Positions 16,372 to 25,108 of a stretch of 54,469 nucleotides of DNA are shown piece after piece (positions within the stretch are counted from its first letter, which is position 1; each line of letters begins with the position of its first letter). The notes beneath the pieces are model-generated. The model saw only the letters and a list, made by a program, of their open reading frames with translations. It did no database searches and was not told the DNA's origin. The stretch covers positions 1 through 54,469 of the forward strand of contig JAFTKN010000017.1 of the NCBI GenBank assembly GCA_017453255.1. The letters are read 5' to 3'. The stretch is from Clostridia bacterium. Its GTDB lineage: Bacteria > Bacillota > Clostridia > Oscillospirales > CAG-272. Both the position numbers and the translations under genes were made by a program.

Positions 16372-17799
16372 ATGGCAAATATGTCACTTGTTAAAAATCC
16401 TATGAATGTCCAAGCTCCTGAGGAAAGAATCAAAAATTTCAACGAGGTAGCGCTTGGCTATACTGAGGAGCAGGCAATAGACGAGGCTAAAAGATGCCTT
16501 AATTGTAAAAATAGAATGTGTATTGCAGGCTGTCCTGTAAAAATTCAAATACCCGACTTTATTGCAAAGGTAGCAGAGGGAGAGTTTGAGGAGGCTTATC
16601 AAATAATTTTAAAGCAATCCTCCTTGCCTGCTGTTTGTGGTAGAGTATGTCCACAGGAAAATCAATGTGAGGGTAGATGCGTAAGAGGAATTAAGGGAGA
16701 GCCAGTTGCAATAGGAAGGCTTGAACGCTTTGTAGCAGATTATCATAATAAAAACTGTCAGCAAAAGCCACAAAAACCAGCAAAAAACGGACACAGGGTA
16801 GCAATTATTGGTTCAGGACCTGCAGGACTTAGCTGTGCGTCAGACCTTGCAAAAAAGGGCTATGACGTAACTATCTTTGAGGCTTTACATACAGCTGGTG
16901 GAGTATTAGTATATGGTATTCCAGAGTTTAGACTTCCAAAATCAATAGTGAAGCAGGAAATTGACGGCTTAAAAGCACTTGGTGTTCAAATTAAAACAAA
17001 CATTGTAATTGGAAAAACCTTATCAATAGAGGAGCTTTTGCACGAATATGGCTTTGAGGCAGCCTTTATTGGCTCAGGTGCAGGACTTCCTAAGTTTATG
17101 AATATTCCTGGCGAGAATTTAAAGGGTGTTTTCTCAGCTAATGAATTCTTGACAAGAATTAATCTCATGAAGGCTTATACAGAAAATAGCGACACTCCTA
17201 TCCAGATGTGCAAGAAAATTGCGGTAGTAGGTGGAGGAAATGTTGCTATGGACGCAGCTCGCTGTGCAAGGCGACTTGGTGCTGAGGTTTATGTAGTATA
17301 TAGACGTGGTATGGATGAGCTTCCTGCAAGAAAGGAAGAGGTTGAGCATGCAATAGAGGAGGGTGTAATCTTTAAAACCCTTACTAACCCTGTTGAAATT
17401 CTTGCATACAATAATCCAGATGATAAACGAGATTTAAGAAATATGTCTGTAAAGGGCATGAAATGTGTAGAAATGACACTTGGTGAGCCTGACGAAAGTG
17501 GAAGAAGAAGACCTGTTGTTAAAGAGGGTAGCGAGCATATTCTTGACGTTGAGGGTGTAATTATGTCCTTAGGTACTTCACCTAACCCATTAATAAAATC
17601 TACAACAGAAGGACTCGAAACAGAGTATTGGGGTGGAATTATAGTTGACTCAAACGGCTTAACATCAAAGGAAGGCATTTATGCAGGTGGAGATGCTGTG
17701 ACAGGCTCTGCAACAGTTATCTTAGCAATGGGTGCAGGAAAAACTGCCGCTTCAGCTATAGACGACTATATTCAAAGCAAGCGAAAAACTTTAGAATAA
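16372..17799 (+). CDS. nfnB: NfnB-like / GltD-like FAD, [4Fe-4S] subunit
   Basis: A 475-residue protein of the glutamate synthase small-subunit family. Two N-terminal cysteine sets bind [4Fe-4S] clusters (Cys42, Cys45, Cys50, Cys54 and Cys89, Cys93, Cys99, Cys103). They are followed by an FAD site IIGSGPAGLSCA near 145 and an NADP site VVGGGNVAMDAARCARRLGA near 284, and a final TGSATVILAMGAGKTAA. Next to nfnA the best call is NfnB: the complex bifurcates electrons from two NADPH to ferredoxin and NAD, or runs in reverse. GltD for glutamate synthesis is the alternative, but no gltB large subunit is present. Confidence 0.9.
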   Translation: MANMSLVKNPMNVQAPEERIKNFNEVALGYTEEQAIDEAKRCLNCKNRMCIAGCPVKIQIPDFIAKVAEGEFEEAYQIILKQSSLPAVCGRVCPQENQCEGRCVRGIKGEPVAIGRLERFVADYHNKNCQQKPQKPAKNGHRVAIIGSGPAGLSCASDLAKKGYDVTIFEALHTAGGVLVYGIPEFRLPKSIVKQEIDGLKALGVQIKTNIVIGKTLSIEELLHEYGFEAAFIGSGAGLPKFMNIPGENLKGVFSANEFLTRINLMKAYTENSDTPIQMCKKIAVVGGGNVAMDAARCARRLGAEVYVVYRRGMDELPARKEEVEHAIEEGVIFKTLTNPVEILAYNNPDDKRDLRNMSVKGMKCVEMTLGEPDESGRRRPVVKEGSEHILDVEGVIMSLGTSPNPLIKSTTEGLETEYWGGIIVDSNGLTSKEGIYAGGDAVTGSATVILAMGAGKTAASAIDDYIQSKRKTLE

Positions 17800-17800
17800 T

Positions 17801-17829
17801 TTGACAAATTTAATTAAATATGTTATACT
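17801..17829 (+). promoter_or_regulatory. SigA promoter of the BspA-like gene
   Basis: TTGACA and TATACT with a 17-base spacer, directly after the nfnB stop codon. No terminator hairpin separates it from nfnB. Confidence 0.85.
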
Positions 17830-17861
17830 AAATATGATATAAAATTATAGGAGTATTTCTT

Positions 17862-19883
17862 ATGAAAAAGAAAATTTTATTAGTACTGGCTATGTTGGCT
17901 ATGCTTGTTTGTATGCTAACAATTTCAGTAAGCGCTGCAAACAAGGTTGGCACAACTACTGTTGGTGGGTTTAACTACACCTTGTATGATGATGCTACTG
18001 CATCATTGCAGGACAATCGTAACTGTACCGTTGCAAACGTAGTTATTCCAGCAAAATTTACATATAACGATGTGGAATATACTGTAACTGCAACCGAAAA
18101 CTATGCTTTGCATAGTAGCCCTGCGATTACATCAATTTATTTTCCACCAACAATTACAACAATTGGCAGTCAAACATTTTCAAGCTGTGCAAATCTAGAG
18201 TCTGTGTATATTGACTTGGAAAACCTTGTATCCATAGGCGAGTGTGGCTTGACTGATAACACTGCAAGTGGAGACTGTAAGGTTACCAACTGGGATATTT
18301 ACTTTTATCCTACAAGTGAGTATGGTAAGGAAACACCTGTGGCAAACCTTAACCCAGTGTTTACAAATCTTGTTACCCTTGGAACAGCGAGCTTGCAGGG
18401 CGTTAATATTAAGGACGTTACCTTAGGAGAAAATGTAACGGTTATCGGAGTGCAATCATTTAGAAAATCGACTATTGAAAGCATTACAGCTCTTGGTGAC
18501 GTTACCTTGATTGGTAACTGGTCCTTTGCACAATGCTCCTCACTTAAGAGTGTAGTAATTATGTCAAACAACCTAACTAAGGTTGATAGCTGTGCATTTT
18601 CTGCTTGTGAAAACATCAGTAACATAAAGATTGACCTATCAAAATGTACTTTTATAGGTAGCTCTGCATTTGAGTTTACGATAAACTGTCAAGGTAACTA
18701 TACAAACACAACTACAGCTTGGTCAAACTTAAATGACGAAAATATTGTTGACCTTTCAAGCGTTGAAACATTAGGCTCTGAGGCATTTGGTACGTCTAAC
18801 ATTGGTTCTGCAAAAATTGTATGGCCAAAGGGGCTAAAATCTCTTTCCACCCAAGTGTTTAGAAAGGCAAACATAAATCAGCCAATGTATTTCCAAGCCG
18901 CTGAGGGCTCTACAATTTCGGTTACATATTATGTTCTTGATGGAAACACACCTAACCTTGTAATTTTAGGTGATCGTGTTGCTTCTTACGAGTGTGAACT
19001 TTCAAACGTATATACACTTGTAATGCTAAATCCTGACATCAAAATTACAAGAAGCAGTATTTTCAAGACAGCTGGAAGCACACTTTATTATGCTGGCTTT
19101 TCAGCAGATTCTGCATACACAAGCTTTGATAGATGTACAATGAATCAAATTTCAACAGGCACAGCAGTAAACTATGGTGCTTGTGGCATTGATTGTAGTG
19201 TTACACTTGCAAGTGATAGCTCAAGCGTTGTAATTTCCACACCTGTTCATACCTGGGATGACGGAGTAGTTAATGTAGCTTATTGCCCAATCGGTGCAGT
19301 AGTAGATTTCGCTTGCACTTATTGTGATGCAGAAAAGACAGAGGGTGAGGGAGCTGAGCACGACCATAGTGTAGCAGTAATTATATATGAAAACGGCTTT
19401 ATGGCTAAGGGCGAAAAAACTCTTAAATGCTCAAATTCTGAGTGCACATCAAAGCTTGACGGAACAGAAGAAACGGCTGAAATCTTTATATTCAAGGGCT
19501 TTTCATACTCAGCTATTGGTACTGGTTCAATGATTAGTAGCTTTGCTGTAAATCAAGATGCACTTGAAGCATACAACAAATCTGCAAGTAGCGATGAGCA
19601 AATTACAGCATATGGCTTAGTTGCCGCTACTCAATCAAATGTTGGAAGTGCTGGTAACCCATTTGCTGAAAATGTTAAAAATGCAACAGTTAATTTCTTT
19701 GGTAGAGGATACGATATCTTTGAAATGAAAATAAACGGAATGAATAACAATAGTGATATTCCTGTTTACTGCACTGCATATATTACAGTTGGTAATAAGA
19801 ATTCCTTCTTTGATGATAACACACTAAAGGATAAGCTTGAAACAGCATATACCTTTGAGCAAATTAAGGAAATAGCAGATTAA
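17862..19883 (+). CDS. exported BspA-like leucine-rich-repeat protein
   Basis: A 673-residue secreted protein. Residues 1-25 are a classical signal peptide with cleavage near VSAAN. Residues about 50-420 carry irregular LRR_5/BspA-type repeats such as ITSIYFPPTITTIGSQTFSS, LKSVVIMSNNLTKVDSCAFS and VETLGSEAFGTSNIG, the form found in bacterial surface and adhesion proteins. The last 230 residues form another region with two CxxC-type pairs (CTYCDAEK and CSNSECTSK). No LPXTG or S-layer domain is seen, so anchoring is unclear. Function unknown; adhesion or host interaction is a family-level guess. It has its own promoter and terminator. Confidence 0.82.
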   Translation: MKKKILLVLAMLAMLVCMLTISVSAANKVGTTTVGGFNYTLYDDATASLQDNRNCTVANVVIPAKFTYNDVEYTVTATENYALHSSPAITSIYFPPTITTIGSQTFSSCANLESVYIDLENLVSIGECGLTDNTASGDCKVTNWDIYFYPTSEYGKETPVANLNPVFTNLVTLGTASLQGVNIKDVTLGENVTVIGVQSFRKSTIESITALGDVTLIGNWSFAQCSSLKSVVIMSNNLTKVDSCAFSACENISNIKIDLSKCTFIGSSAFEFTINCQGNYTNTTTAWSNLNDENIVDLSSVETLGSEAFGTSNIGSAKIVWPKGLKSLSTQVFRKANINQPMYFQAAEGSTISVTYYVLDGNTPNLVILGDRVASYECELSNVYTLVMLNPDIKITRSSIFKTAGSTLYYAGFSADSAYTSFDRCTMNQISTGTAVNYGACGIDCSVTLASDSSSVVISTPVHTWDDGVVNVAYCPIGAVVDFACTYCDAEKTEGEGAEHDHSVAVIIYENGFMAKGEKTLKCSNSECTSKLDGTEETAEIFIFKGFSYSAIGTGSMISSFAVNQDALEAYNKSASSDEQITAYGLVAATQSNVGSAGNPFAENVKNATVNFFGRGYDIFEMKINGMNNNSDIPVYCTAYITVGNKNSFFDDNTLKDKLETAYTFEQIKEIAD

Positions 19884-19891
19884 ATATAACG

Positions 19892-19928
19892 AAAAAAGCA
19901 CACTTTGATGTAAGTGTGCTTTTTTTAT
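19892..19928 (+). terminator. terminator of the BspA-like gene
   Basis: AAAAAAGCACACT and AGTGTGCTTTTTT pair around an 8-base loop, just after the stop. Confidence 0.88.
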
Positions 19929-19956
19929 TGACTAAATAGATAAATTATGCTAAAAT
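19928..19956 (+). promoter_or_regulatory. SigA promoter of the protease lipoprotein gene
   Basis: TTGACT and TAAAAT are 17 bases apart; the -35 overlaps the end of the preceding terminator T run. Confidence 0.75.
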
Positions 19957-19973
19957 AAATAAGTACACTGTGG

Positions 19974-20027
19974 ATAGCCTCATGGATTTATCGTTCCAAG
20001 ACAAATGGGCTCGATTCCAGTAAGGCT
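19974..20027 (+). ncRNA. structured 5' leader of unknown type (three-way junction)
   Basis: TAGCCT near 19974 and AGGCTA near 20022 can form a 6-bp closing stem. Inside, TGGA/TCCA and TGGG/TCCA can form two further hairpins, the second with loop CTCGAT. This lies entirely in the transcribed leader between the promoter and the GAGGT ribosome site of the protease gene. The right half also resembles a tRNA T-arm plus acceptor. I cannot match it to a known riboswitch class; the stems are short and it may be chance. Confidence 0.3.
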
Positions 20028-20050
20028 AAGAAAATTTAAAAGAGGTTTAT

Positions 20051-21865
20051 ATGAAAAGAAATCTAATTATTTTCTCTATGTTTTTATTGCTTGCATTCAC
20101 ATTAATATTTAGTGCATGTAATAGTGGAGTAGATGAGGCTTCTGACCATACGCACGACAATATAAAAAGCGTTGTAGAGCCTACCTGTACAGATAGTGGC
20201 TATGATTTGGAAACGTGTACCATTTGTGGAGAGGCAAAAAGAAGCAATTACGTTAATGCTAAAGGACACGATTTAGCTGACTGGGTTGTTATAATCGAAG
20301 GAACCTGCGAGACTGAGGAGATTTTATCAAAAAAATGTAATATCTGTCACTTGGATATCGAAAAGAAAAAGGGCGCAAAAAAGGATCACATTTATGGTGA
20401 AGAATTTACAACAAAGCCCACGTGTAAGGAGCAAGGATATTTATCAAAAACCTGCACCCTGTGTGGATATATTGACAAATATAACTACATAAATCCTGAT
20501 TTTAATAATCACAAAGAGGGGAATTGGGTAACAATTCAAAAGGCAACCTGTATATCAACTGGTACACAAGCAAAATACTGCACAGTATGTAGTAAAGAGC
20601 TTGAAAAGCAAGCAATTTCTATTTCATCAATTCACGACTATTCCATTGAGTATATACCAAACGAGGACGGAAATGGTGGACGTACTAAATATACCTGCGT
20701 TGTATGTAATAAGGCAACAGAAATTGACCAGTCAGCAGGAATTTCGCCAAGCATGATTTATGAGCAAATTGCAAGTGCTTGTGTCAGAATTGAAGCCTTT
20801 GACAAGTCTGGAAAGGCAACTGGAATAGGCTCAGGCTTCTTTATTGATAAAAACGGCAGACTTGTAACAAACTATCACGTAATCAGATCGTCATATTCAA
20901 TTCGTGTATATAACTATGCAGGCAGAGAATACGAAATTGAAAGCATATTAGGCTATAATAAGAACGAGGACGTGGCTGTAATTAAGGTAAAATCCACAGA
21001 CAATCCATTCCTTGAAATTGCAGCAACAGACAGTATTAAAACGGGTGACTCTGTATATACCTTAGGTAGCCCTCTTGGTGTTGATAATGTATTTACAGCA
21101 GGAATTGTATCAAACACATCAGTAGGCGTTAGCGGTAAGGATATGATAGCTTTTACTGCACCTATTGCATCTGGTAATAGTGGTGGGCCACTTGTAAATG
21201 CAGATGGTAGAGTTATAGGAATTAATACAAGCGTTGCTAAAAATGCACAGTCATTAAACTTTGCAGTAAGAACAGAAAGAATTTCTGAGCTTGATACAAC
21301 AAATCCACAGAATATGAGTGAGATTTACGAAAAAACTCTTAGCGAAAATGCGTTTGAAATCTTGACTAACTATATAATGGTTAATAATACAGGCACAACT
21401 GATAACGGAGCAACCTACTATATCTATAAAAAGATAAGAGAAGAGGGTGTTGGCTCATATGGTATTGAATCCTATATTTATTACAGCACCACAAGTGGCG
21501 AGGTAACATTGGCTCTTAATATAATTTCATCAAGGTCAATCGCATTCCAAACTCGTGTGAAAATTGATAAGGTTTCTTCCAATTATGCAGTTGAGCTTTA
21601 CGACCACGGAATGAGCCAGACAACGATAGTTGCAGTAGCAGATGGAAGCATAGTAGCAACTAAGCAAAATCGTGATGAGGTTATGACCTTTAAGGAGGTT
21701 AAATACGTTGATACTGAGGCATATCCTAACCAAACCAATGGTATGAAAAATATTGCATATCAAGGATATATGATGCTCGCTGACGAATTAAACACTCTAT
21801 TAAATAACTCAAACACAGGACTATCTCTTACTCATTTCAACATAAAGCCACCTGTAGTTCAATAA
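20051..21865 (+). CDS. lipoprotein trypsin-like (S1C/HtrA-type) protease with cysteine repeats
   Basis: A 604-residue protein. The signal peptide ends in a lipobox (IFSAC, Cys23), so it is probably anchored to the outer face of the membrane. Residues 46-180 contain four copies of an exact C-x9-C-x2-C pattern (Cys46/56/59, 86/96/99, 125/135/138, 167/177/180) plus a last CxxC at 216/219. The protease domain follows, with the HtrA catalytic triad His276 (VTNYHVI), Asp307 (NEDVAVIKV) and Ser377 (GNSGGPLV). A further 200 residues follow with no PDZ signature. This is unlike standard HtrA, which has one helix, protease and PDZ. The cysteine repeats may bind metal or form disulfides; that is a guess. 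Confidence 0.85.
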   Translation: MKRNLIIFSMFLLLAFTLIFSACNSGVDEASDHTHDNIKSVVEPTCTDSGYDLETCTICGEAKRSNYVNAKGHDLADWVVIIEGTCETEEILSKKCNICHLDIEKKKGAKKDHIYGEEFTTKPTCKEQGYLSKTCTLCGYIDKYNYINPDFNNHKEGNWVTIQKATCISTGTQAKYCTVCSKELEKQAISISSIHDYSIEYIPNEDGNGGRTKYTCVVCNKATEIDQSAGISPSMIYEQIASACVRIEAFDKSGKATGIGSGFFIDKNGRLVTNYHVIRSSYSIRVYNYAGREYEIESILGYNKNEDVAVIKVKSTDNPFLEIAATDSIKTGDSVYTLGSPLGVDNVFTAGIVSNTSVGVSGKDMIAFTAPIASGNSGGPLVNADGRVIGINTSVAKNAQSLNFAVRTERISELDTTNPQNMSEIYEKTLSENAFEILTNYIMVNNTGTTDNGATYYIYKKIREEGVGSYGIESYIYYSTTSGEVTLALNIISSRSIAFQTRVKIDKVSSNYAVELYDHGMSQTTIVAVADGSIVATKQNRDEVMTFKEVKYVDTEAYPNQTNGMKNIAYQGYMMLADELNTLLNNSNTGLSLTHFNIKPPVVQ

Positions 21866-21869
21866 TAAA

Positions 21870-21898
21870 CAAAACCGCAATTTCAAGTTGCGGTTTTT
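21870..21898 (+). terminator. terminator of the protease lipoprotein gene
   Basis: AAAACCGCAA and TTGCGGTTTT pair around a 7-base loop, followed by TATTTTT. Confidence 0.85.
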
Positions 21899-21913
21899 AT
21901 TTTTATAAATATA

Positions 21914-21942
21914 TTGAAATATTTAAAATAAAATGCTATAAT
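21914..21942 (+). promoter_or_regulatory. SigA promoter of the 22-30.6 kb operon
   Basis: TTGAAA and TATAAT are 17 bases apart, with a TGC extension before the -10. It drives the Gfo/Idh gene and probably the eight-gene run behind it, since no internal terminator is visible. Confidence 0.85.
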
Positions 21943-21986
21943 ATAATGAAAAGTATAATTTTTATATATAATTAAGGAGGTATTTT

Positions 21987-23093
21987 ATGAAAATTGGCGT
22001 TTTAGGCTTTGGATCAATGGGTAAAACCCATACCTACGCTATAAAAAATATCCCCTTCTTTTTTGATGGTAGCTACGACGTTAAAATAATATCCGTATGT
22101 ACGAAAAATATTGAGAATGCAAAAAAAGCCTCAATTAAATATGATATCCCATCATACACAGATAATGAGGACGATATAATTTATAACGACGAAATAGACA
22201 CAATAGATATTTGTACCCCAAACATTTGTCACTATGAAACAGCGAAAAAAGCTATCTTGGCTGGTAAAAATGTTTATTGCGAAAAGCCACTTGCTATTAC
22301 CTATGAGCAGGCAAAGGAGCTTGCTGATTTAGCAAAGGAAAAAAACGTAAAATGTAGCATGGTCTTTAACAATCGCTTTCTTTTACCGATTATGAGGGCA
22401 AAGGAGCTTGTATGTGAAGGCAGGCTTGGTAAAATACTTTCCTTTAATGCAAGGTATCTTCATTCCAGTGCTCTTGATACTGTAAAAAGGGCTGGCTGGA
22501 AGCAGGATAAGGATATTTGTGGTGGTGGAGTCCTTTTTGATTTAGGCTCTCATGCTGTTGATTTAATTTACTATCTGTGTGGCGAGTTTAAGTCAGTAAT
22601 AGGAAAGAGTCAAATTGCATTTCCTATAAGAACAGGAGTAAATGGGGAAAAATGGGAAACCAATGCTGACGAAGCATTTTATATGATAGCAACACTTAAA
22701 TGTGGAGCATATGGAACGGTAGAGGTTAGCAAAATTACAACTGGCGCAAATGATGATTTAACCCTTGAAATTCACGGAGAAAAGGGTAGCATTAGATTTA
22801 ATCTGATGGATCCTAATTTTCTTGAGTATTATAGCATAGACGATGGTAGCCAAAGGGGATACACAAAAATCGAATGTGTTAATAGATACCCATATCCGTC
22901 AGGAGTTTTCCCAGGTGTTAAAGCACCTGTCGGTTGGTTAAGAGGCCATATAGGAAATTATTACAATTTTGTAGATTGTGTAATAAATAACAAGGAAATT
23001 CATCCCGATTTGTCTGATGGAGCTTATGTTCAGCTTGTTCTTGATAGTGCTTATCTTTCTGATAAGACTGGAAAAGAGGTTGAAATATGCTGA
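21987..23093 (+). CDS. Gfo/Idh/MocA family NAD(P)-dependent oxidoreductase
   Basis: A 368-residue dehydrogenase. The N-terminal Rossmann domain has GVLGFGSMGKTHTYA and the family motif EKPLAITYEQA near 97-107. The C-terminal alpha/beta domain contains GGGVLFDLGSHAVDLIYYL with the usual catalytic histidine. Members oxidise sugars, inositols or reduce bilin-like substrates; the substrate cannot be told from sequence, and the neighbours (coaE, peptidase) do not help. Strong AAGGAGG site. Its end overlaps coaE by 7 bases. Confidence 0.88.
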   Translation: MKIGVLGFGSMGKTHTYAIKNIPFFFDGSYDVKIISVCTKNIENAKKASIKYDIPSYTDNEDDIIYNDEIDTIDICTPNICHYETAKKAILAGKNVYCEKPLAITYEQAKELADLAKEKNVKCSMVFNNRFLLPIMRAKELVCEGRLGKILSFNARYLHSSALDTVKRAGWKQDKDICGGGVLFDLGSHAVDLIYYLCGEFKSVIGKSQIAFPIRTGVNGEKWETNADEAFYMIATLKCGAYGTVEVSKITTGANDDLTLEIHGEKGSIRFNLMDPNFLEYYSIDDGSQRGYTKIECVNRYPYPSGVFPGVKAPVGWLRGHIGNYYNFVDCVINNKEIHPDLSDGAYVQLVLDSAYLSDKTGKEVEIC

Positions 23094-23680
23094 TAATAGG
23101 GCTTTGTGGTGGTTCAGGCTCGGGTAAGGGCTATGTAGGTAAGATTTTTGAAAAAAAGGGACTTGCTTGTATAGATACAGACCTACTATATAGAGAGGTA
23201 ACTGTGAGAAAGGGTAAGCCCTGCTTAACTGAGCTTTGTGAGTTTTTTGGATACGGCATACTTGATAGTGAGGGTGAGCTTAATCGAGGAATATTAGCAG
23301 AGATAGTGTTTGAAAAAAACGGCACAAAAAAGCTAAATGAGATTACCCACAAGCATATAAAAATTGATACCCTTGAGCTGATTGAACAATATAAGAAAGA
23401 GGGAAAAAGGGCAGTAGTGATTGATGCACCTGTGCTTTTTGAAAGTAGCTTTGATAAAATGTGTGATTATACAATTTGTGTAATTGCAAGCTATGAAAAA
23501 AGACTTGAAAGAATAGTAAAGCGGGACAAAATCACCGAGGAAAAGGCAAAAAAGAGAATGGACAGTCAGCTTTCAAACGATGAGCTTATTTCGTTATGTG
23601 ATTTCACAATAGTAAATGATGATAAGGAAAACCTAAGTGAGCAGATTGATCGAATCTTAAATATAATTTTAGAAAAATAA
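23087..23680 (+). CDS. coaE: dephospho-CoA kinase
   Basis: A 197-residue P-loop kinase performing the last step of coenzyme A synthesis. The P-loop GLCGGSGSGKG is at 5-15 (usually GLTGGIGSGKS; here the final Ser/Thr is Gly, although a nearby residue could serve). The IDTD substrate motif follows at about 33, with DAPVLFES near 112-119 and the RxxxR lid region (KRLERIVKRD). Length is normal. Translationally coupled to the gene before it. Confidence 0.9.
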   Translation: MLIIGLCGGSGSGKGYVGKIFEKKGLACIDTDLLYREVTVRKGKPCLTELCEFFGYGILDSEGELNRGILAEIVFEKNGTKKLNEITHKHIKIDTLELIEQYKKEGKRAVVIDAPVLFESSFDKMCDYTICVIASYEKRLERIVKRDKITEEKAKKRMDSQLSNDELISLCDFTIVNDDKENLSEQIDRILNIILEK

Positions 23681-23697
23681 GAATAGGAGAAATAAAA

Positions 23698-25089
23698 ATG
23701 AAAAAAACAGAGCTTGAGGCTTTAAAGGAAAAGCTTTTTTACAAAAAGGAAAACGTGTTTGACACACGCACAAAAAAGGAAGAGAAGCAAATTGAAGAAT
23801 ATTCAAAGGGATATAAAAAGTTCCTTGATGGAGCAAAAACTGAGCGTGAGGCAACTGCTTTAGGAATTAAAATGCTTAAGGAAAATGGCTTCGTACCATA
23901 TAAGCTTGGTGACAAAATTGTTAAGGGTGGAAAATATTATTACGACAATCGTGGTAAGAGCCTTTTTGCGTTTGTTGCAGGTACTGAAAGCATTGAAAAT
24001 GGAATTAGAATTTGTGCCGCACATATTGATTCTCCACGTCTTGATTTAAAGCAACATCCAATGTTTGAAAATGAGGGCTTTGCTTATCTCAAAACACACT
24101 ATTATGGTGGTATCAGAAAGTATCAATGGGTTACAATTCCATTAGCACTTCATGGTGTAGTTACAACTATGGACGGAAACAACGTAGAGGTTGTTATCGG
24201 TGAGGACGAGGGTGATCCAGTATTCTGTATTACTGATTTGCTTCCACACCTTGCAAGAGAGCAATCACAAAAGCCACTTGGAACAGCCCATGCAGGTGAA
24301 AGCCTTAATCTTTTGATTGGCTCACAGCCCCTTGACGGAGCAAAAGAGGATAAGGTTAAGTTTAATATGCTTAAAATCCTTAACGACAAATATGGTATTA
24401 CAGAAAGCGATTTTGTAAGTGCTGAGCTTACTGCAGTTCCAGCAGGAAAGGCAAGAGATTTAGGTCTTGACCGTTCTATGATTGCCGCATATGGACATGA
24501 TGATAGAGTATGCTCATACCCATCACTTACAGCACTTATCGAAAATAAGGATAGTGAGCATACACTTATGTGTATTCTTGCTGATAAGGAGGAAATTGGC
24601 TCTGAGGGCGTTAGTGGTATGAAGTGTCGTCTAATCGTTGACTTAATTGAGGAAATTTCCAAAAATCTTGGTGGTAACGCAAATGTAGTTAGAGCTAATT
24701 CTATGTGCTTGTCTGCTGACGTTAGTGCAGGCTACGACCCAATGTATCCTGATGTATTTGAAAAGCGTAATAGTGCTATTGTAAACTGTGGCGTTGTAAT
24801 GAACAAATATACAGGTGGAGGTGGAAAAAGCTCCACAAATGATGCAAGTGCAGAATATGTAGGATATATTAGACGTGTATTTAAGGAAAATGGCGTTGTA
24901 TGGCAAACAGCTGAGCTTGGTAAAATCGACGTAGGTGGTGGTGGAACAGTTGCTATGTATATAGCAAACCAAAACATTAACACCGTTGACTTAGGCGTTG
25001 CTGTTCTTTCAATGCACGCACCACTTGAGGTTATTTCTAAAAATGACCTATACCAAACACACAAGGCACTTAGTGCTTTCTGCAAATAA
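23698..25089 (+). CDS. M18 family aminopeptidase
   Basis: A 463-residue zinc metallopeptidase of the aspartyl aminopeptidase family. Metal and catalytic residues are visible in AAHIDSPRLDLK (His109, Asp111), the DKEEIGSEG motif near 300, CLSADVSAGYDP, and the C-terminal histidine in VLSMHAPLEVISK. It trims N-terminal residues from peptides in the cytoplasm. The Clostridial forms are often labelled ApeA or YscI precursor. Start supported by AGGAG. Confidence 0.93.
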   Translation: MKKTELEALKEKLFYKKENVFDTRTKKEEKQIEEYSKGYKKFLDGAKTEREATALGIKMLKENGFVPYKLGDKIVKGGKYYYDNRGKSLFAFVAGTESIENGIRICAAHIDSPRLDLKQHPMFENEGFAYLKTHYYGGIRKYQWVTIPLALHGVVTTMDGNNVEVVIGEDEGDPVFCITDLLPHLAREQSQKPLGTAHAGESLNLLIGSQPLDGAKEDKVKFNMLKILNDKYGITESDFVSAELTAVPAGKARDLGLDRSMIAAYGHDDRVCSYPSLTALIENKDSEHTLMCILADKEEIGSEGVSGMKCRLIVDLIEEISKNLGGNANVVRANSMCLSADVSAGYDPMYPDVFEKRNSAIVNCGVVMNKYTGGGGKSSTNDASAEYVGYIRRVFKENGVVWQTAELGKIDVGGGGTVAMYIANQNINTVDLGVAVLSMHAPLEVISKNDLYQTHKALSAFCK

Positions 25090-25108
25090 CATATAAAGAG
25101 GTATAAAT

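Noticed and set aside
16372..17799. Glutamate synthase small subunit GltD
   Set aside because: No large subunit is present, and the adjacent NfnA-type flavoprotein with a [2Fe-2S] motif fits NfnAB better.
20051..21865. Calling the protease a standard HtrA/DegP
   Set aside because: No PDZ domain and no single transmembrane anchor; only the trypsin-like domain is shared.
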